A stretch of 64,000 nucleotides of DNA from Ehretia macrophylla (lineage: Eukaryota; Streptophyta; Magnoliopsida; Boraginales; Ehretiaceae). The notes beneath the pieces were generated by a model. The model ran no database searches and had not been told where the DNA came from. It saw only the letters and a program-made list of their open reading frames with translations. Of this stretch, positions 12,590-24,718 are shown piece after piece. The DNA lies in assembly GCA_037974665.1 (NCBI GenBank), contig CM075771.1, positions 43,012,425 to 43,076,424 of the forward strand, written 5' to 3'. Within the stretch, counting starts at the first letter, position 1. The number at the start of each line of letters is the position of its first letter. The translations under genes were made by a program, and so were the position numbers.

Positions 12590-15339
12590 TGTGATACCCG
12601 AACTCGATTTATGTGCGATACCTCGCTTCGTGTGCCCTAACCTCAAATTGCGTGCTTTGACCTAGGTTTAAGAGTCGTGTATTATTTTATGTGCCTTGCA
12701 TTGAATTACGTGCATTCATTTAGAGTTGCATGCATTTACTTGGGAAACGTGCACTCATCTCGTAGTTTGTGTTTTACCTTGTAGTGCATGCCCTAAACCT
12801 AGGAAAGCGTGCCCGCACGCTAATCAAGAAAGCGTCTTATACGAAGCACTAGATTATTAATTAATCCTACAAACTCCACTAACTAATATTAAAATGCTAA
12901 GTCAATGCACTAGAAGACAAAATTTCACTAAACACAAAACATTCTTTATTTCTACCAAAAACCCATGCACACAAAAACCTATAACACTAATACTATAATG
13001 CCACATGATACAATTAAAAACAACACAAATTGCTCAATTCTAGCATGCTAATTTCGGCCACCAAGGCCTTTTGACTGGCCTTACACAATTTCAAAATGAT
13101 TCTAGACAACCTAGAAATAGGCCAAGGCCAATTTTGAGTCTAAGGTCTCCAAAATGGCAAAACATCGAAGGGTGTCTAAATCTGGAAAATCTGGAAAAAT
13201 GGAGCAGGTTTTTGGCAGTTCACTGTCCTTGTAGAACAAACCGGTTTTGAATTACTAAATGATATCTAAAATACATGAAATTTGGTAGGTTGCTATATTT
13301 TTCAGTTCTGGATTTTTCCAAAAATAGACCAAAGCCAATTCTGACCCTAACACCCTCAATAATAGAAAAAATCGTAATGTGTCTAAAACTGGACAGTTTT
13401 GCGTAGTCTCACAGTTTTGGCCCTAACTCCTAAGTCTGAACTCCAAATGAGGTGAGTTTTGTTTCGAGATTTAAATCACTCATTAAGCTTTAAGTTGATA
13501 TTTTGTTCACTGGAATTGGAGATTGTTTGCTTGTCTAAATGATTGTGGAAAAATAGACCATTGCGGTGAGGTTTTTATCTAGTGATATGTTTTGAAAATT
13601 ATTATAACTCCTCTTGTGGTATTGAATGCATGGGATTGTGGCACTTGGAAGTTGTGTGGACTATTTTGGATGATTGAGGATGTTTTAATTAATCGATGCA
13701 TGGCTTGGGGTTAATTACGTGACAACTTGTGGCTTAATCGCACATGTAAGCATGAATTGAAACCCTATTGAATATGAAAACTCGCTAAGTGTTGATCCTA
13801 TGGTTATTTTGTCCAATTGTGTGATTAGTGGGCTGCCTAAGAAATGTTAAGTATGCTTGAAATGTGATTCCAATGATTACATGTTGATAAGTAGACTTTT
13901 CTTGCACCCGATTTTATGTGGACGTCGTTGCATGCTTGTATAAACTTATTACATGATTACGTGAACCCCGAAATGAGTTATATAACTTGATTTACATGTG
14001 TTACATGGCTGCCCGTTTAATATTCATATAACTCCATGTATTTTACAAGCGAAATTACATGTCAAAGCATGCCTTGTGTGTTTACTTGTCAATGTGTGAT
14101 CTTATAACTACTCGGAGGCAACCTACTTCGTTGTCCTCCTAATGTGATATGTTAAATGTTATAAATGTGCATTGCATACAAGGTTGCAACCTTTCATTCT
14201 GGCGTGGTAGCGTTTCACGCACACCGGGCGACATCGGGCTTGCCGGTGCAACAGTGACTACCATTGTCCAGTTCCCTCTCTCGCTTGGGGGCTAGACTTC
14301 CTCGGAGAGTTGGGTCGTAGGATTTCGGGGTACATCCGGAGTACACCCATTTGGCATGATAAGTGGATGATTTGAAGTCGGCGGCAACAATTGAAACTGG
14401 AAATGAATTGAGAGCAAAAGTTCACCGAATCCTTTTCACTATGTGTATAAGTACTCTCGCTTGGTTCCTAGAGGACATCGGGGAGGAAAGACGGGTAATT
14501 GTGTTCCTATACTTTTATATTACATTATGAACTTACTTGTGTTATATGTCATGCTTTCAAAAAGGGTTTTTCATAAGTTGAACTAGAAAAAGAGTTTCAA
14601 AACGTATTACTCGTTCCCCCTCGCTGAGTTCATAAGGACTCGCCCTCTTTTATCATCTCAGGTGAAGAAGACCAGGAATAGGTACCTGAGGATAACGTGC
14701 CTATTGATGACTCCTTGGAGTGATTGCATGCCCTACGTGCCTTACTTGACTGTGGCTATTTTGTGAACGATATGTTTATTTTGAAGACTATCTCTTATGT
14801 TGTTGTTATTGTTATTGTAAATGACCCCCATTGTAATTTAGGGTCTAATTTTGATTTGTACCGATATTAACTAGACAGACACCCTATTTGCTCATTTTGC
14901 TACTTTGATTAGTAACAACTACAGGCTTATGAAGTATTAGGCAAAGGGCTAAGTAAAATGAATCTATCCAATCTTAAGCAGGTACTCATGTGTAAGCTAA
15001 GACCAACAGGTTCTTGTGTAACAGAAATTGACACATAAACAACACATAGTTGCTATGCTAGGTGTTAATCAAACGAGACTTGAGATAAATAGTGGACATA
15101 TCAATTGGTGATAAATAGTAATCTTAGTTGGAATTGAATTTGAGATGAGGCATTTAGAAAATTAGGTCAAACTAAAGAGCCAATTACAGTCGTTATGGTG
15201 TCGGTTTTCTAAAAAACTGTTGGAGTTCTAGTCTAACGGATAAGCTTATTCTTCGTTAATTAGTTACAGTTATAAAAGAACGTGAATGTTTAGATCATAC
15301 CCTAGTCTAACCCCTATAGGTCTGGTTGGGGGCGTGACA
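12590..15339 (+). repeat. Element 1 5' LTR (family A, internally deleted)
   Basis: This copy begins TGTGATACCC and ends GGGGGCGTGACA, with the primer site following 13 bases later. It is 2,750 bp, while the 3' LTR at 37397 is 3,577 bp. Alignment by eye shows that the difference is one block: the junction at 13113/13114 corresponds to absence of 37921-38734 (814 bp) of the 3' copy, with two bases (TA) shared at the breakpoints. The remaining parts are clearly diverged from the 3' copy, indicating an old insertion. Confidence 0.92.
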
Positions 15340-15352
15340 CCTTATATAGAAA

Positions 15353-15364
15353 TGGTATCAGAGC
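15353..15364 (+). other. Primer binding site, initiator Met tRNA type
   Basis: TGGTATCAGAGC lies 13 bases after the end of the 5' LTR. It is the standard plant retrotransposon sequence complementary to the 3' end of initiator methionine tRNA, where minus-strand cDNA synthesis starts. From here to the gag start at 15621 there is only untranslated leader. Confidence 0.93.
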
Positions 15365-15620
15365 TTACATTTCTTAAGTCGGGTTTAACTCTCAGACCAT
15401 GGGTAGAAGCCCTAAGGTTATTTAGATGACTTGTTTATGTGTGTTAATGTGTGACAATATCAATTGTGCCTTCTCTGTTTCTATGTGCTTATGTGATTAA
15501 CATGTCTTAACTGTTTCGAGAATTATATGTCTATGTAAAATTGTATGTTGCATACCTTATACATTAAATTCTTGTCTTGTCGTATTCCAATAAATTGTGC
15601 ATCATAATTTGTGCCTATAG

Positions 15621-16997
15621 ATGGCTGGCCCTGGTACCCACAATACCAATAGGAGCGATGAGCCTCAAGAAGTCGGAGATGTTCATCAAATTAATCCCGA
15701 CATGGCCATGTTTAACATAATGGCGAATGCTATGGATCGTGTGTCGCGAGTGATGGAACATCAAGATGCACATGAAGCGAACAACAACAACAACAGGAAT
15801 GGTGGTAACAATGGGAGAAATAGCAGAATGTGGGAGTTCCTTGACTTTCACCCGTCCAAATTCTACGGGGAAGCTGATGATGAAAAGGCAGAGGCTTGGC
15901 TGTCTGAGATTGAAAGGATTTTCAGGCCACTTGACTATACTGATGAGGAAAAGATTGAGTTCGCTATGTTTCTGTTGCATGGGGTGCTAAGCATTGGTGG
16001 CACACTATGGAGGCACTTTGGGAAACTGATCATACACCTCGCTTGTGGGGTAATTTCGTTAAGGCATTCAAGGAGAAATACGTACCTGCAATTTCTAGGC
16101 AGAGGCGAATTGAAGAATTCATGAACTTGAACCAGGGTAACATGATGGTGGCTCAGTATGAGGCTCGTTTTGACAGACTGTCTCGTTATGCTCCATACAT
16201 GGTCTGTACCCCTGAGGCGAAGATGTGAAAATTTACGAATGGGTTGAGGCCAGAAATTCAGGATCAGTTGGCTTCGCATGACTTTACTACCTATTCTGCT
16301 CTCCTTGCTGCTGCCTCCCGAGTTGAGAAGAGGAAACTTGATAGAGCCGGTTCCAGCCAGCCAAACAAGAAACCATATTAGCCTCCAGGACAACAGAGGA
16401 AATTCCAGACACAGAGTCGCAGTCAGGGCCAGAGCCAGAACAGGCCAGTCAATAACTGTGGCCCGACTAAAGCACCATCAGCCTCTTCCACCCATGGATC
16501 CACAGGTAGTTAACCTGCTACTCAGTCTATCAACTATTCTTACTGTGACAAAAAGGGTCACACCGAGGCCCAGTGCTGGAAGAAGTCAGGACGATGAGTG
16601 CGGTGTGGCAGTGATCAGCATCAAATCAAGGATTGCCCTAAACGGCAAGGGGGACAAAATCAAATTAAACTAGCTGGTAGAGGCAAGACTCCAGTTCCTA
16701 GAGTCTAGGCTCGAGCTTATGCTATTGAGTGCGAGGAGCTTCCTAAGGAGACTGTTGTTGTTGAAGGTACATTCTTGATACTGAATCAACCTGTTAGGGT
16801 GCTAATTGATCCAGGTGCTACTCATTCGTTTATTACTCCCTTATGTGTGCAACGTGTGAAATTACTAGTTGTATGTTTGCCTTACGAAGTAGAAGTTGGT
16901 ACTCCGATGGATTCTAAACTTGTTACTAGCTCAGCTTGTAAAGCATGTAAAATCCAAATTAAGGATAGGGAATTCTCAGCCAATCATATAGTGTTAC
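15621..16997 (+). pseudogene. Element 1 gag and protease (broken)
   Basis: The frame opens with an ATG at 15621 and an Asn-rich N-terminus, followed by a retrotransposon gag domain (FYGEADDEKAEAWLSEIERI, then a YVPAISRQRRIEEFMNL region). A frameshift near 15985 moves the gag frame. In the new frame, stops occur at 16226 (TGA) and 16379 (TAG) and again further on. A degenerate pair of CCHC zinc knuckles lies near 16540-16640. The aspartic protease begins near 16775 and keeps its active-site motif DPGATHSF (Asp codon at 16808). The reading frame is cut at 16997 by element 2 and continues at 34236. Gag would form the particle and the protease would process the polyprotein, but this copy cannot make either intact. 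Confidence 0.88.
16993..16997. repeat. Target site duplication of element 2, left (GTTAC)
   Basis: GTTAC precedes the TGTGAGGCCC start and recurs at 34231-34235 after the GGGGCGTGACA end. Removing element 2 and one copy restores the protease-to-reverse-transcriptase reading of element 1. Confidence 0.95.
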
Positions 16998-18636
16998 TGT
17001 GAGGCCCGACCCTGAATAACGTGTATTACCTCGATTTACGTGCCATAGACCAAGAATGATATGACTGACCTTGGATTACGTGCCCTATCTTAGTTTTCAT
17101 GCATACTTCGTCATACGTGCCTTAACCTAGGTTTAAGAGGCGTACCTTAATTTATGTGCATTGCATTGAATTACGTGTCGTGCATTGGTCTACATGCATT
17201 GACCTAGGGTTGCGTACGTTAGCATTAGAATCTGTGCATTAGACTTGAAGTACGTGCCTTAGTCTAGAAGTTCGTGTCTTACCTCGTAGTTCGTGTTTAC
17301 CTCGTGTTTCGTGCCCCGTATTGTTCTCGGTGCATGCCTCGTAGTGCGTACCCTAGACCTAGGAATCCATGCCACCACGTTAATCAAGAAAGCATCCTAC
17401 ACAAAGCACTAAACTATAAAATAATCCTAATTCAAATCTCTACAAAACCCACTAACTATAAAATATTCTATTCTACCCAACATTCTCTTACACATGTCAT
17501 AACTTTTGCTTATCCTAGACACTTTAAACTAAACCTATGCACTTCTCTCTCTCTCCTCACATGCCTAAACACTATTTTAATGCAACCAATTCAGATTTTT
17601 AGCATACTACACGTTTTTTTGACACTACATGCACAATTCAAAGTCAAACAAGACCATACATGCATATAAGTGTTCATTTTATATACTAAAGCATTCCTAA
17701 ACCCTAGACCACCTTTTTGCTAACTCCCAAGCACTCCTCTTGCACTCCTAATCCACCTAAGCACCCTTAGATTATAGTATATTCAAGACAAGGCAGAATT
17801 CTGCCCACAACAACAAACACCACACAATTAAACCTAGTCAAACCCCTAGACAAGCTCTTACACACACTCTAACCCCAATGCCCCTTTTTCCTAAGCCCTA
17901 AACTACCCCATGATTATTCCCCTACACCTCACACACTCCCAAGAAGCATATTTTTCAGATTTGAAGTCCCAAGAACCGTTGCAAACAAGGCCAATTCAGC
18001 CAAGGCCATACAATCAAAACTAGACAACAATAAATCACTAGTTTCATTCTCTTTTGTTGTCTTCTCTCTCTTAGCCTTAGCTCTCAAAATCTCTCTCTCT
18101 CTCCACGATTTCTCACTGAATCTTGCACTTAAGAGGCTGACCAAACCATTTAGCCAAGGTAGGAGGCCTCCAAGACCCGAGCAAGCAAGCTACTACACGG
18201 CACAAACTCATCTAGGGCTATCCACGGCTTAGGTAAGGTTTCCTTGTTTCCTTTTATGTTCCTTTCTATTTCTCTTGGATATAAGCTCATACATGTCTTC
18301 CATAGTCATTTTCAAAGCCAAGGATTAAGGTAGAGGCAAGGAAAGGCACGCTCAAAGCAAGAACCAAGCACTTAGGGCACACCGAGCCATTTTCACAAGC
18401 ATTTGTGCGTCTTCTTGTTGAATTGCAAAGGTGAGGGTTAAAACCTTTTGAAAACTCTTCAAAAATTCACATGCATGCTTATAAATGTGTGTATTTGCTT
18501 CTGTACTTGAGCTATATGGTCGTTCATAGGCTTAAACAACCATGCATGACAAGATCTTGGCTTGAAAATGATGCTAGGTGAAGTCGAAATTGTTGACAGC
18601 TCTCTGACCAGTATGTTCGAGGTACGTTTAGCTAGG

Positions 18637-19045
18637 CAAATGATGTTTAAAATGCTTGAAAATTGGTCGGTGACTAGTTTGGACAGTTGTGAACATTTTT
18701 CCCAGAAATAGGTCGACGAAAATTTTGACTCTAAGGTCCTAAAAATTTTGACTAATTGTGACCAAATCTGGAAATCTGGAAAAATGAAGCAGGTTTTGGC
18801 AGATGCACTGACCTTGTGGAACGAACCATATTTGACTTAGTAAATGATGTCCAAAATGCATGAAATTTGTTGTGCTGCTAGATGTTTCAGTTCTGGACAA
18901 TTTTGTCAGAAATGGACCAAGGCTAAAACTGACCCTAAGGACCTCAAAAACGTCAATTTCTGAAAAGTGTGCAAATCTGGACAGTTTTGTGCTATTCCAC
19001 TGTTTCGGCTATATCTAATGATCCCGAACTCCAATTGATGTAAGG
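18637..19045 (+). repeat. Imperfect ~205 bp direct duplication inside the family A LTR
   Basis: Two adjacent segments starting at 18637 (AAATGATGTTTAAAATGC) and 18842 (AAATGATGTCCAAAATGC) share the same order of short blocks: a CAGTTCTGGACA-like stretch, a CAGAAATNGNCC stretch and a CTCTAAGGNCCT-like stretch. The right border is approximate. The pair is also visible in the element 1 LTRs, so the duplication predates the split of the two elements. Confidence 0.6.
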
Positions 19046-19910
19046 TTTGTTTATTATTTTAGTTAACTTCTTAAGCTTTAATTTGACATCTTATTTACTG
19101 AATTTGGAGATTGTTTGATTATCTTATTGATTGTGAGAAAACAGCCTATTACAGTAAAGGTTTTATTTAGCTACATGCTTGGAAAATTATTGTAACCCCT
19201 TTTGTGGTTCTAATCGTGTGGAAATGTGGTGTTGGGATGTTATGTGGACTGTTTTGAGTACTTGAGGATGCTTGAATGGAATGATGCGTGGCTTGAGAAT
19301 GATTTTGAGTTGACTTAGGGTTTTAATCACACGATTAAGCATGAAATGGAAACCCTATTGACTAGGTAGTTTTGCTAAGTGTTGATTCTTGGTTATTGTG
19401 TGGAAATTATATTCTTAGTGGGCTGCCCGTAAATGTCTTATAACTTCAAATGTGATTTTGACAATTGCATGTTGTCATATAAGCTTTTCTTACAACCGAA
19501 CCCACGTAAATGTTGTTGCATGTTGAATATTCGTATCACTTGAATACGTGAACTTTGAAATGAGTTATATGGCTTGACTTGCATGTGTTACATGGCTGCC
19601 CGTTTAATGTTCATATGGCTCTATATGCTTTTCAAGTGAAATTATTTGTCTTATCGTGCCTTGTTTGATTACTTGACAACGTGCGATCTTATAACTGCTC
19701 GGAGGCGACCTACTTTGTTGTCCTCCTAATGTGATATGTTAAATGTTATAAATGTGCATTGCATGCGAGGTTGCAACCTTTCAGTGTGGCATGGTAGTGT
19801 TTCACGCACGCCGGGCGGCATCGGGCTTGCCGGTGTTACCGTGACTACCATGGTCCAATTCCCTCTCTCGCTTGGCATTTCACCCTCGGAGAGTTGGGTC
19901 GTAGGATTTT

Positions 19911-19932
19911 GGGGTACATCCGGAGTACACCC
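19911..19932 (+). promoter_or_regulatory. Bulged hairpin in family A LTR
   Basis: Arms GGGGTAC (19911-19917) and GTACACCC (19925-19932) pair with one unpaired A, closing a seven-base loop ATCCGGA. The family B LTRs carry a hairpin of the same shape with a different stem. The position in the LTR suggests transcribed RNA. Function is unknown. Confidence 0.5.
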
Positions 19933-20166
19933 ACCTGGCGTGTTTTGGGGATGAATTAAAGTCGGCCGCAACTCCTGTTACTTGACTTGATCTGAGAGCA
20001 AATGCTCACCGTATCCTTGAAATGATTGGTAATTGTATCTGTTTCTCGATTTGTTTCTTATAATTGCCTACCATATTATTTGTAATATGTGACATGTTTT
20101 ACAAAGGGGTTTTCATAAATTGAACCAGAAAATGAGTTTCAAAACGTATTTCTCGTTCCCCCTCGC

Positions 20167-20184
20167 TGAGTTCATAAGGACTCA
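20167..20184 (+). promoter_or_regulatory. CTGAG hairpin in family A LTR, followed by pyrimidine tract and CAG
   Basis: TGAGT (20167-20171) and ACTCA (20180-20184) form a five-base stem with an eight-base loop. A CT-rich stretch and CTCAGGTGAAG follow, with CAG at 20201-20203, resembling a 3' splice acceptor. Counterparts lie at 33497-33514, 40250-40267 and, reversed, 46384-46401. Confidence 0.5.
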
Positions 20185-20913
20185 CCCTCTTTTATCATCT
20201 CAGGTGAAGAAGATCAAGAATAGGTACCCAAGGACGATATGCCTAACGATGATTCCTTGGAGTGATTGCCTGTCTTGTGTGCTTTGCATGATTGTGGCTA
20301 TTTGTGAACTATGCCACTTGAAGACTATTTCTTTTATGTTGCTCGTTGTTTATTAATATAAATGACCCCGTTGTAATTTGGGTCTAATTCTGGGATTGTA
20401 CTATCTGTAACCGGACGAACTTTTATTTGGTTGTTTGCTTTCGTTTTCTTAATTAGTAGTTATCGTAGGCATTCAAACCACTAGATGAATAATCAACTAA
20501 GTTAATTCTATCTAATTTCACTTAGGTGCTCATTTGCAAACTAAAGGATAATAGGTACTTGCATGATAGGAAATTGACAAATAAACGGGACATAGTTATC
20601 ATGTTAGGCTTATTAACCAAACGAGACTTTCAAGATAAACTAGTAGGCAAATCGGTTGGTGACAAATAGGAGTCCTTAATGGAATTGGATTAATGATTGG
20701 AATAATTGAGGCGTTTAGAGAATTAGGTCAAACCAAAGAGCCCAATTACAGCCGTTATGTTGCCGGTTTACCAAAAAAAATTTGGAGTCTAGGATTAAAT
20801 ATTAAGTGTTAAACCTCCTTGAGCGATTAAGTATGTGGAAGGACTTGAATGATTAGTTCACACCCTAGTCTAACCTTATAGGCCGGGTTGGGGCGTGACA
20901 CCTTATATTAGAA

Positions 20914-20925
20914 TGGTATTAGAGC
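20914..20925 (+). other. Primer binding site of element 2
   Basis: TGGTATTAGAGC begins 14 bases past the LTR. It differs by one base from the initiator Met tRNA complement seen in the other elements. The priming role is inferred from position and similarity. Confidence 0.85.
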
Positions 20926-23688
20926 TTAGTTTACTAACTAGGCGTTAGTCGGATTCAACTCTCGGACCATGGGTAGAAGCCCTAAGATAATTGTGATGTC
21001 TTGTTTATATGTGTTATGTGTACTAATGTGCTTTAATTGCTTTGAGCATTGAATATTATGTGCTTTTATGGACCATATATATTATATGTCATGCACACCA
21101 ACACGTTAGTGCCCTCGATAATGCATGCATGTGTTATATTCCTTTCTTGATACACTTGCATGTTATATAACTGTGATTGACTGTTTATATACATAGATAG
21201 TTAGGATTAGGATCTTTGGGGAAGTGAATTTATGCAGGAAGAACGAAGAGGATCGGTTAGAGGTTTCTCGCATCTTCACAAGTACTCGATGGATCATATA
21301 TATTATTGGATATGCATACATATAAAATGCATAGCACCGGTATAATTGTCGAGGTAAAATTATCTCCTTATCTTTGGAATACACATGTCTGTGATTAAGT
21401 TATCAATTATATAGCTATAATGTTCTTGATTCCGTTAAACCGTTCTTCTAATTGTGGTTCAAGAATAAATGTTAAGGACATACAACTTTCCTTAGATATA
21501 AGAATATACTATTCGACATGTGGAGTATTATATATATGTTCACATGCCTATAATGGAAGTTTGACTTGGGAGTTGCTTTCGAATCAAATTCTTATATCTT
21601 AAAATGGTATAATAGATTATTTATATGATTGAATCCTCACTTGATTGGAACTAAGCATCGTTGAACCTAATAAGGTGTTTATTAACGAGTTTCAAGTTCA
21701 CTCAATGGTAAGATTGTGACCTAGAAATTAAGGGATGAACTCGTGGAAATGGGCGATAGGGGTTAGACTATTAAGGCGTGAATAATGTGTTTAGGTAACT
21801 TAACAATGGATAACCTCAAGACATGTAGGCAACTCTAGAGACTAAGTTTAACAAGATTGATGAATCTTTAGTATAACAAGATATGGGGATATTGGAATCG
21901 AGGAATTCGCGTAACGAGAACTCGTGTTCGGAAGACTACACCTAAATGTTAGGTCGAATGGAAGTGTAAGGTATTGAATTATGTATTAGATGATGTTGCT
22001 AAGGTCCTAAGTTGGATATTGGTGATATTAAGAATCATGGTATTAAATTGTTGCCCCACGGATTTAGTTGTGATTATGCGAAGTAAGACCGATGGACCTA
22101 GTATATAAACCATGGAAATGAGATTAAAGTATCCGGTTGAAAGTAGAGTCGTTAGGGTATGATTAGTAATCCTAAATAGCTAATAGTGAGTATGCATGAT
22201 GATTCATAGTGAACCCTAGGACCTAAGGTCGATGAGTCTTGATGCTCTTAGCTAGTTGAACATGTAAATGAGAAGAGTAAGATTTCATAGAGTTAAGATA
22301 GAGATGAATTAGAGTCATAATGACCCAAGAGACTATTGTTAGACCACCGTATCTATGTGCATCGTTTCACATCTAGAGACTAGCGATCAGTAGACTTCGA
22401 ATCGTGGTTGTTGAATAGAGGGTGAATCTTGTAGTGATAGTTAAATAAGTGGTTGATTACTTTTGAAGTTCTATTAGGTTATGTTGAAGGATGCCTCGTG
22501 GTCATAATTCTTATATTGATACAACCTTGAAGTTATCCCGTGTAAGTATTTTATGAGCTTGGTCATTTCGGTACCCATTTATAATCCTAGGATTGTTGCT
22601 GTACGGCCGGTAACCTAGTAGAGCATTGATATCACTTACATGGCGATGAACCCAGCTTAGTAACATTAATATTGAAGATATATTGGCAGGCATTAAGTGT
22701 TCGATGGGATGACTAGGTCGCTAAGTGAGTAGGACCATTGTCTTCTTAAGTATGACGTAACCTTGGATTAAGGTGAGTAGAATTTATTTGAAGTTGAAGC
22801 TATTCGTCTTAGGAGGTTTGGATAAGATTAAAAGAAAATTCTGAAGCCTTGTGACTTGAAATTAGAGATTTGAATAAGAAGATGGATTGTGGATCATAAG
22901 CTGATGAAATTTACTTGTAAGAGTTGAACTAGTGCAACATGATTAGTTTACCTATGCAATTTCCATGGTAGTTGTTGGTGGTACCTAATAAACCTGAGAG
23001 TTTGAGTTTAACGAATCTTAACGGTCTTTCTTCTTGATTACGAGCTTGAAAGTTAATGAAGCTGGGGAAGAATGTTAATGAATAGGAGCCTGTAACCGGG
23101 AGACTAGTCATTAGAAGATTTGCTAATCTAATGTACCTACGAGATAAGGACTATGATACCATCGATAGATGACGATTTGAGATGGATCAATTTGTTTGGA
23201 GAGTTTTTCCTGAAAATAGAGTCGTATTGTGGAAACGACCCATAACACGTGTATGTCCTAGGTGTTAACAATTTTGAAGCTAGTTGATAGAAAATCTGAT
23301 ATAGATCTATCATCTTGAAATTAGCGTATGTCACCCTAGAATCATGGAATTATTGTGATATTCCTTTTGAGGTATGAATGCGAGATTGATACAACATGAG
23401 CCATGATTTTTGGAGTTACAGTTATATTGTTAGAATACCGATGCAGCTTTGATGACTATGTTTGGAGATTCTAACCTTAGTTAATAAACTCGACCTTAAG
23501 ATCAATTGGAGAAAAGAGAGTTGTTCAAAGGAACAAACAGTAAATATAGGGGTCATACCGAATTAAATGATTGGAGAAACATAGGAAGTGAATTGGTGGT
23601 GATAAGAGATCGCCAAACACGGGATGAACCGGAGTAGGAAGAATGACAAGGGTCAGAATCCGTCTAAATGACCTCAATAGGCAAGAAT
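20926..23688 (+). other. Element 2 internal non-coding region
   Basis: About 2.8 kb of AT-rich sequence without long open frames; the longest are about 75 codons and scattered over both strands. The first ~80 bases resemble the element 1 leader. The remainder has no similarity that I can see to gag, pol or a host gene, and no tandem structure. It is best read as the non-coding filler of a large non-autonomous element. Confidence 0.75.
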
Positions 23689-23724
23689 GAATTTCGGGAC
23701 GAAATTCTTTTAAGGAGGGGAGGA
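23689..23724 (+). promoter_or_regulatory. Hairpin and polypurine tract of element 2
   Basis: GAATTTCG (23689-23696) and CGAAATTC (23700-23707) form a perfect eight-base stem with loop GGA. After TTTT comes the polypurine tract AAGGAGGGGAGGA (23712-23724), directly abutting the 3' LTR, where plus-strand cDNA synthesis would be primed. Confidence 0.85.
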
Positions 23725-23845
23725 TGTGAGGCCCGACCCTGAATAACATGTATTACCTCGATTTGCGTGCCATAGACCAAGAATGATATGACTGACCTTG
23801 GATTACGTGCCCTGTCTTAGTTTTCATGCATACTTCGTCATACGT

Positions 23846-23850
23846 GCCTT
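23846..23850. repeat. Target site duplication of element 3, left (GCCTT)
   Basis: GCCTT precedes TGTAATACCCC and recurs at 30446-30450 after GGGTATTACA. The undisturbed sequence CGTGCCTTAACCTAGG is present in the 5' LTR of element 2, which confirms the insertion point. Confidence 0.96.
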
Positions 23851-24393
23851 TGTAATACCCCGATCACTCTCGAGACCGGGAGTTCTATCAATCGATCTAA
23901 ACACAACCCAAACCAAACCCGGGCATAAATTTTCAGGAAAAACGGACGGAGTCTCCCCTGTTCCTAGGCGAAAAGTAAAACCTGCGACAGCATATAAGTG
24001 GACCAATACCATGTCCAAACATTCAACCACCTTAAGGCCATCCGAGCCTTGGTTCACAACAAGCAAAACACAAGTAAATATACATTCAAGCTTAGCAATT
24101 AAACTACACCAACCTATATCATAAGCTAGACTATCATACCTTTCTATCTCTTTTCCTTTATCATTACAAATATACATTGAAGTTAAGCTACATTAACTAA
24201 ATACATAATCTAGTGAAACTTAAATTATATCCCCTTTAACATTAAATACATATAATACATAAAAGCATACAACTTTACAACTTTGACAACTCAAGTCACA
24301 TAGGCACGCAGGACAACTCTTCAAGCACGGACTTTCACGAAATCACGAACTTTCCAGCTAACATGGCATTTCCTGAAATGTGGTGGTGAGGAG

Positions 24394-24418
24394 TGAGTAT
24401 ACACAACACGTATACTCA
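24394..24418 (-). promoter_or_regulatory. CTGAG hairpin in family B LTR (9 bp stem)
   Basis: TGAGTATAC (24394-24402) and GTATACTCA (24410-24418) form a perfect nine-base stem with a seven-base loop. On the element strand, a pyrimidine-rich stretch and CAG (24373-24375) follow, as after the equivalent hairpin in family A. The same hairpin is in the other LTR near 28520. Confidence 0.55.
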
Positions 24419-24696
24419 GTGAGGGCGAGACAGATATCGAATTGGAGAGAAAGAAAGTCGTTCAATGCAAATAAGACAGTTAAGCAATATAACTGATAAA
24501 TAAGCAATCAAAACAAATAATCAATACAATAAGCAATTACTGAAAGCATTAACACAACCATTCAAAGCTATACCACACTTTGAAGGCTATGGTTCACTCA
24601 TACGAGCAAAGTACCATTTCACGAGCGATACATCAATCTCGAGCTTGATGTTGACAACGATGACAATAAGCGCGCATCCACCTTATAACACCAGTT

Positions 24697-24718
24697 TGGA
24701 ATACCCCGGAAGTATCCA
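24697..24718 (-). promoter_or_regulatory. Bulged hairpin in family B LTR
   Basis: TGGAATAC (24697-24704) pairs with GTATCCA (24712-24718) with one unpaired base and a seven-base loop. The shape is that of the family A hairpin at 19911-19932, with different stem bases. Confidence 0.5.

Larger units (their letters stand above)
16998..20900 (+). repeat. Element 2 5' LTR (family A, 3,903 bp)
   Basis: The LTR runs from TGTGAGGCCCGACCC to GGGGCGTGACA. The first ~370 bp are a degenerate array of ~20 bp units rich in ACGTG. CT microsatellite runs lie near 17540 and 18090. An imperfect ~205 bp tandem duplication starts at 18637 and 18842. A GC-rich block with two hairpins (19911-19932 and 20167-20184) lies in the last third. 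The open frames of 70-130 codons inside the LTR match no known protein and are not reported as genes. Confidence 0.94.

Noticed and set aside
19726..19971. Paired sense and antisense frames of 72-81 codons in family A LTRs (also 33057-33302 and 39706-39919)
   Set aside because: They overlap on opposite strands in a GC-rich conserved block. The conservation is better explained by the hairpin-bearing LTR block, and related LTRs have shifts.
20926..23688. Element 2 interior as a captured host gene
   Set aside because: No open frame beyond about 75 codons, no exon-like series, and no recognisable similarity.
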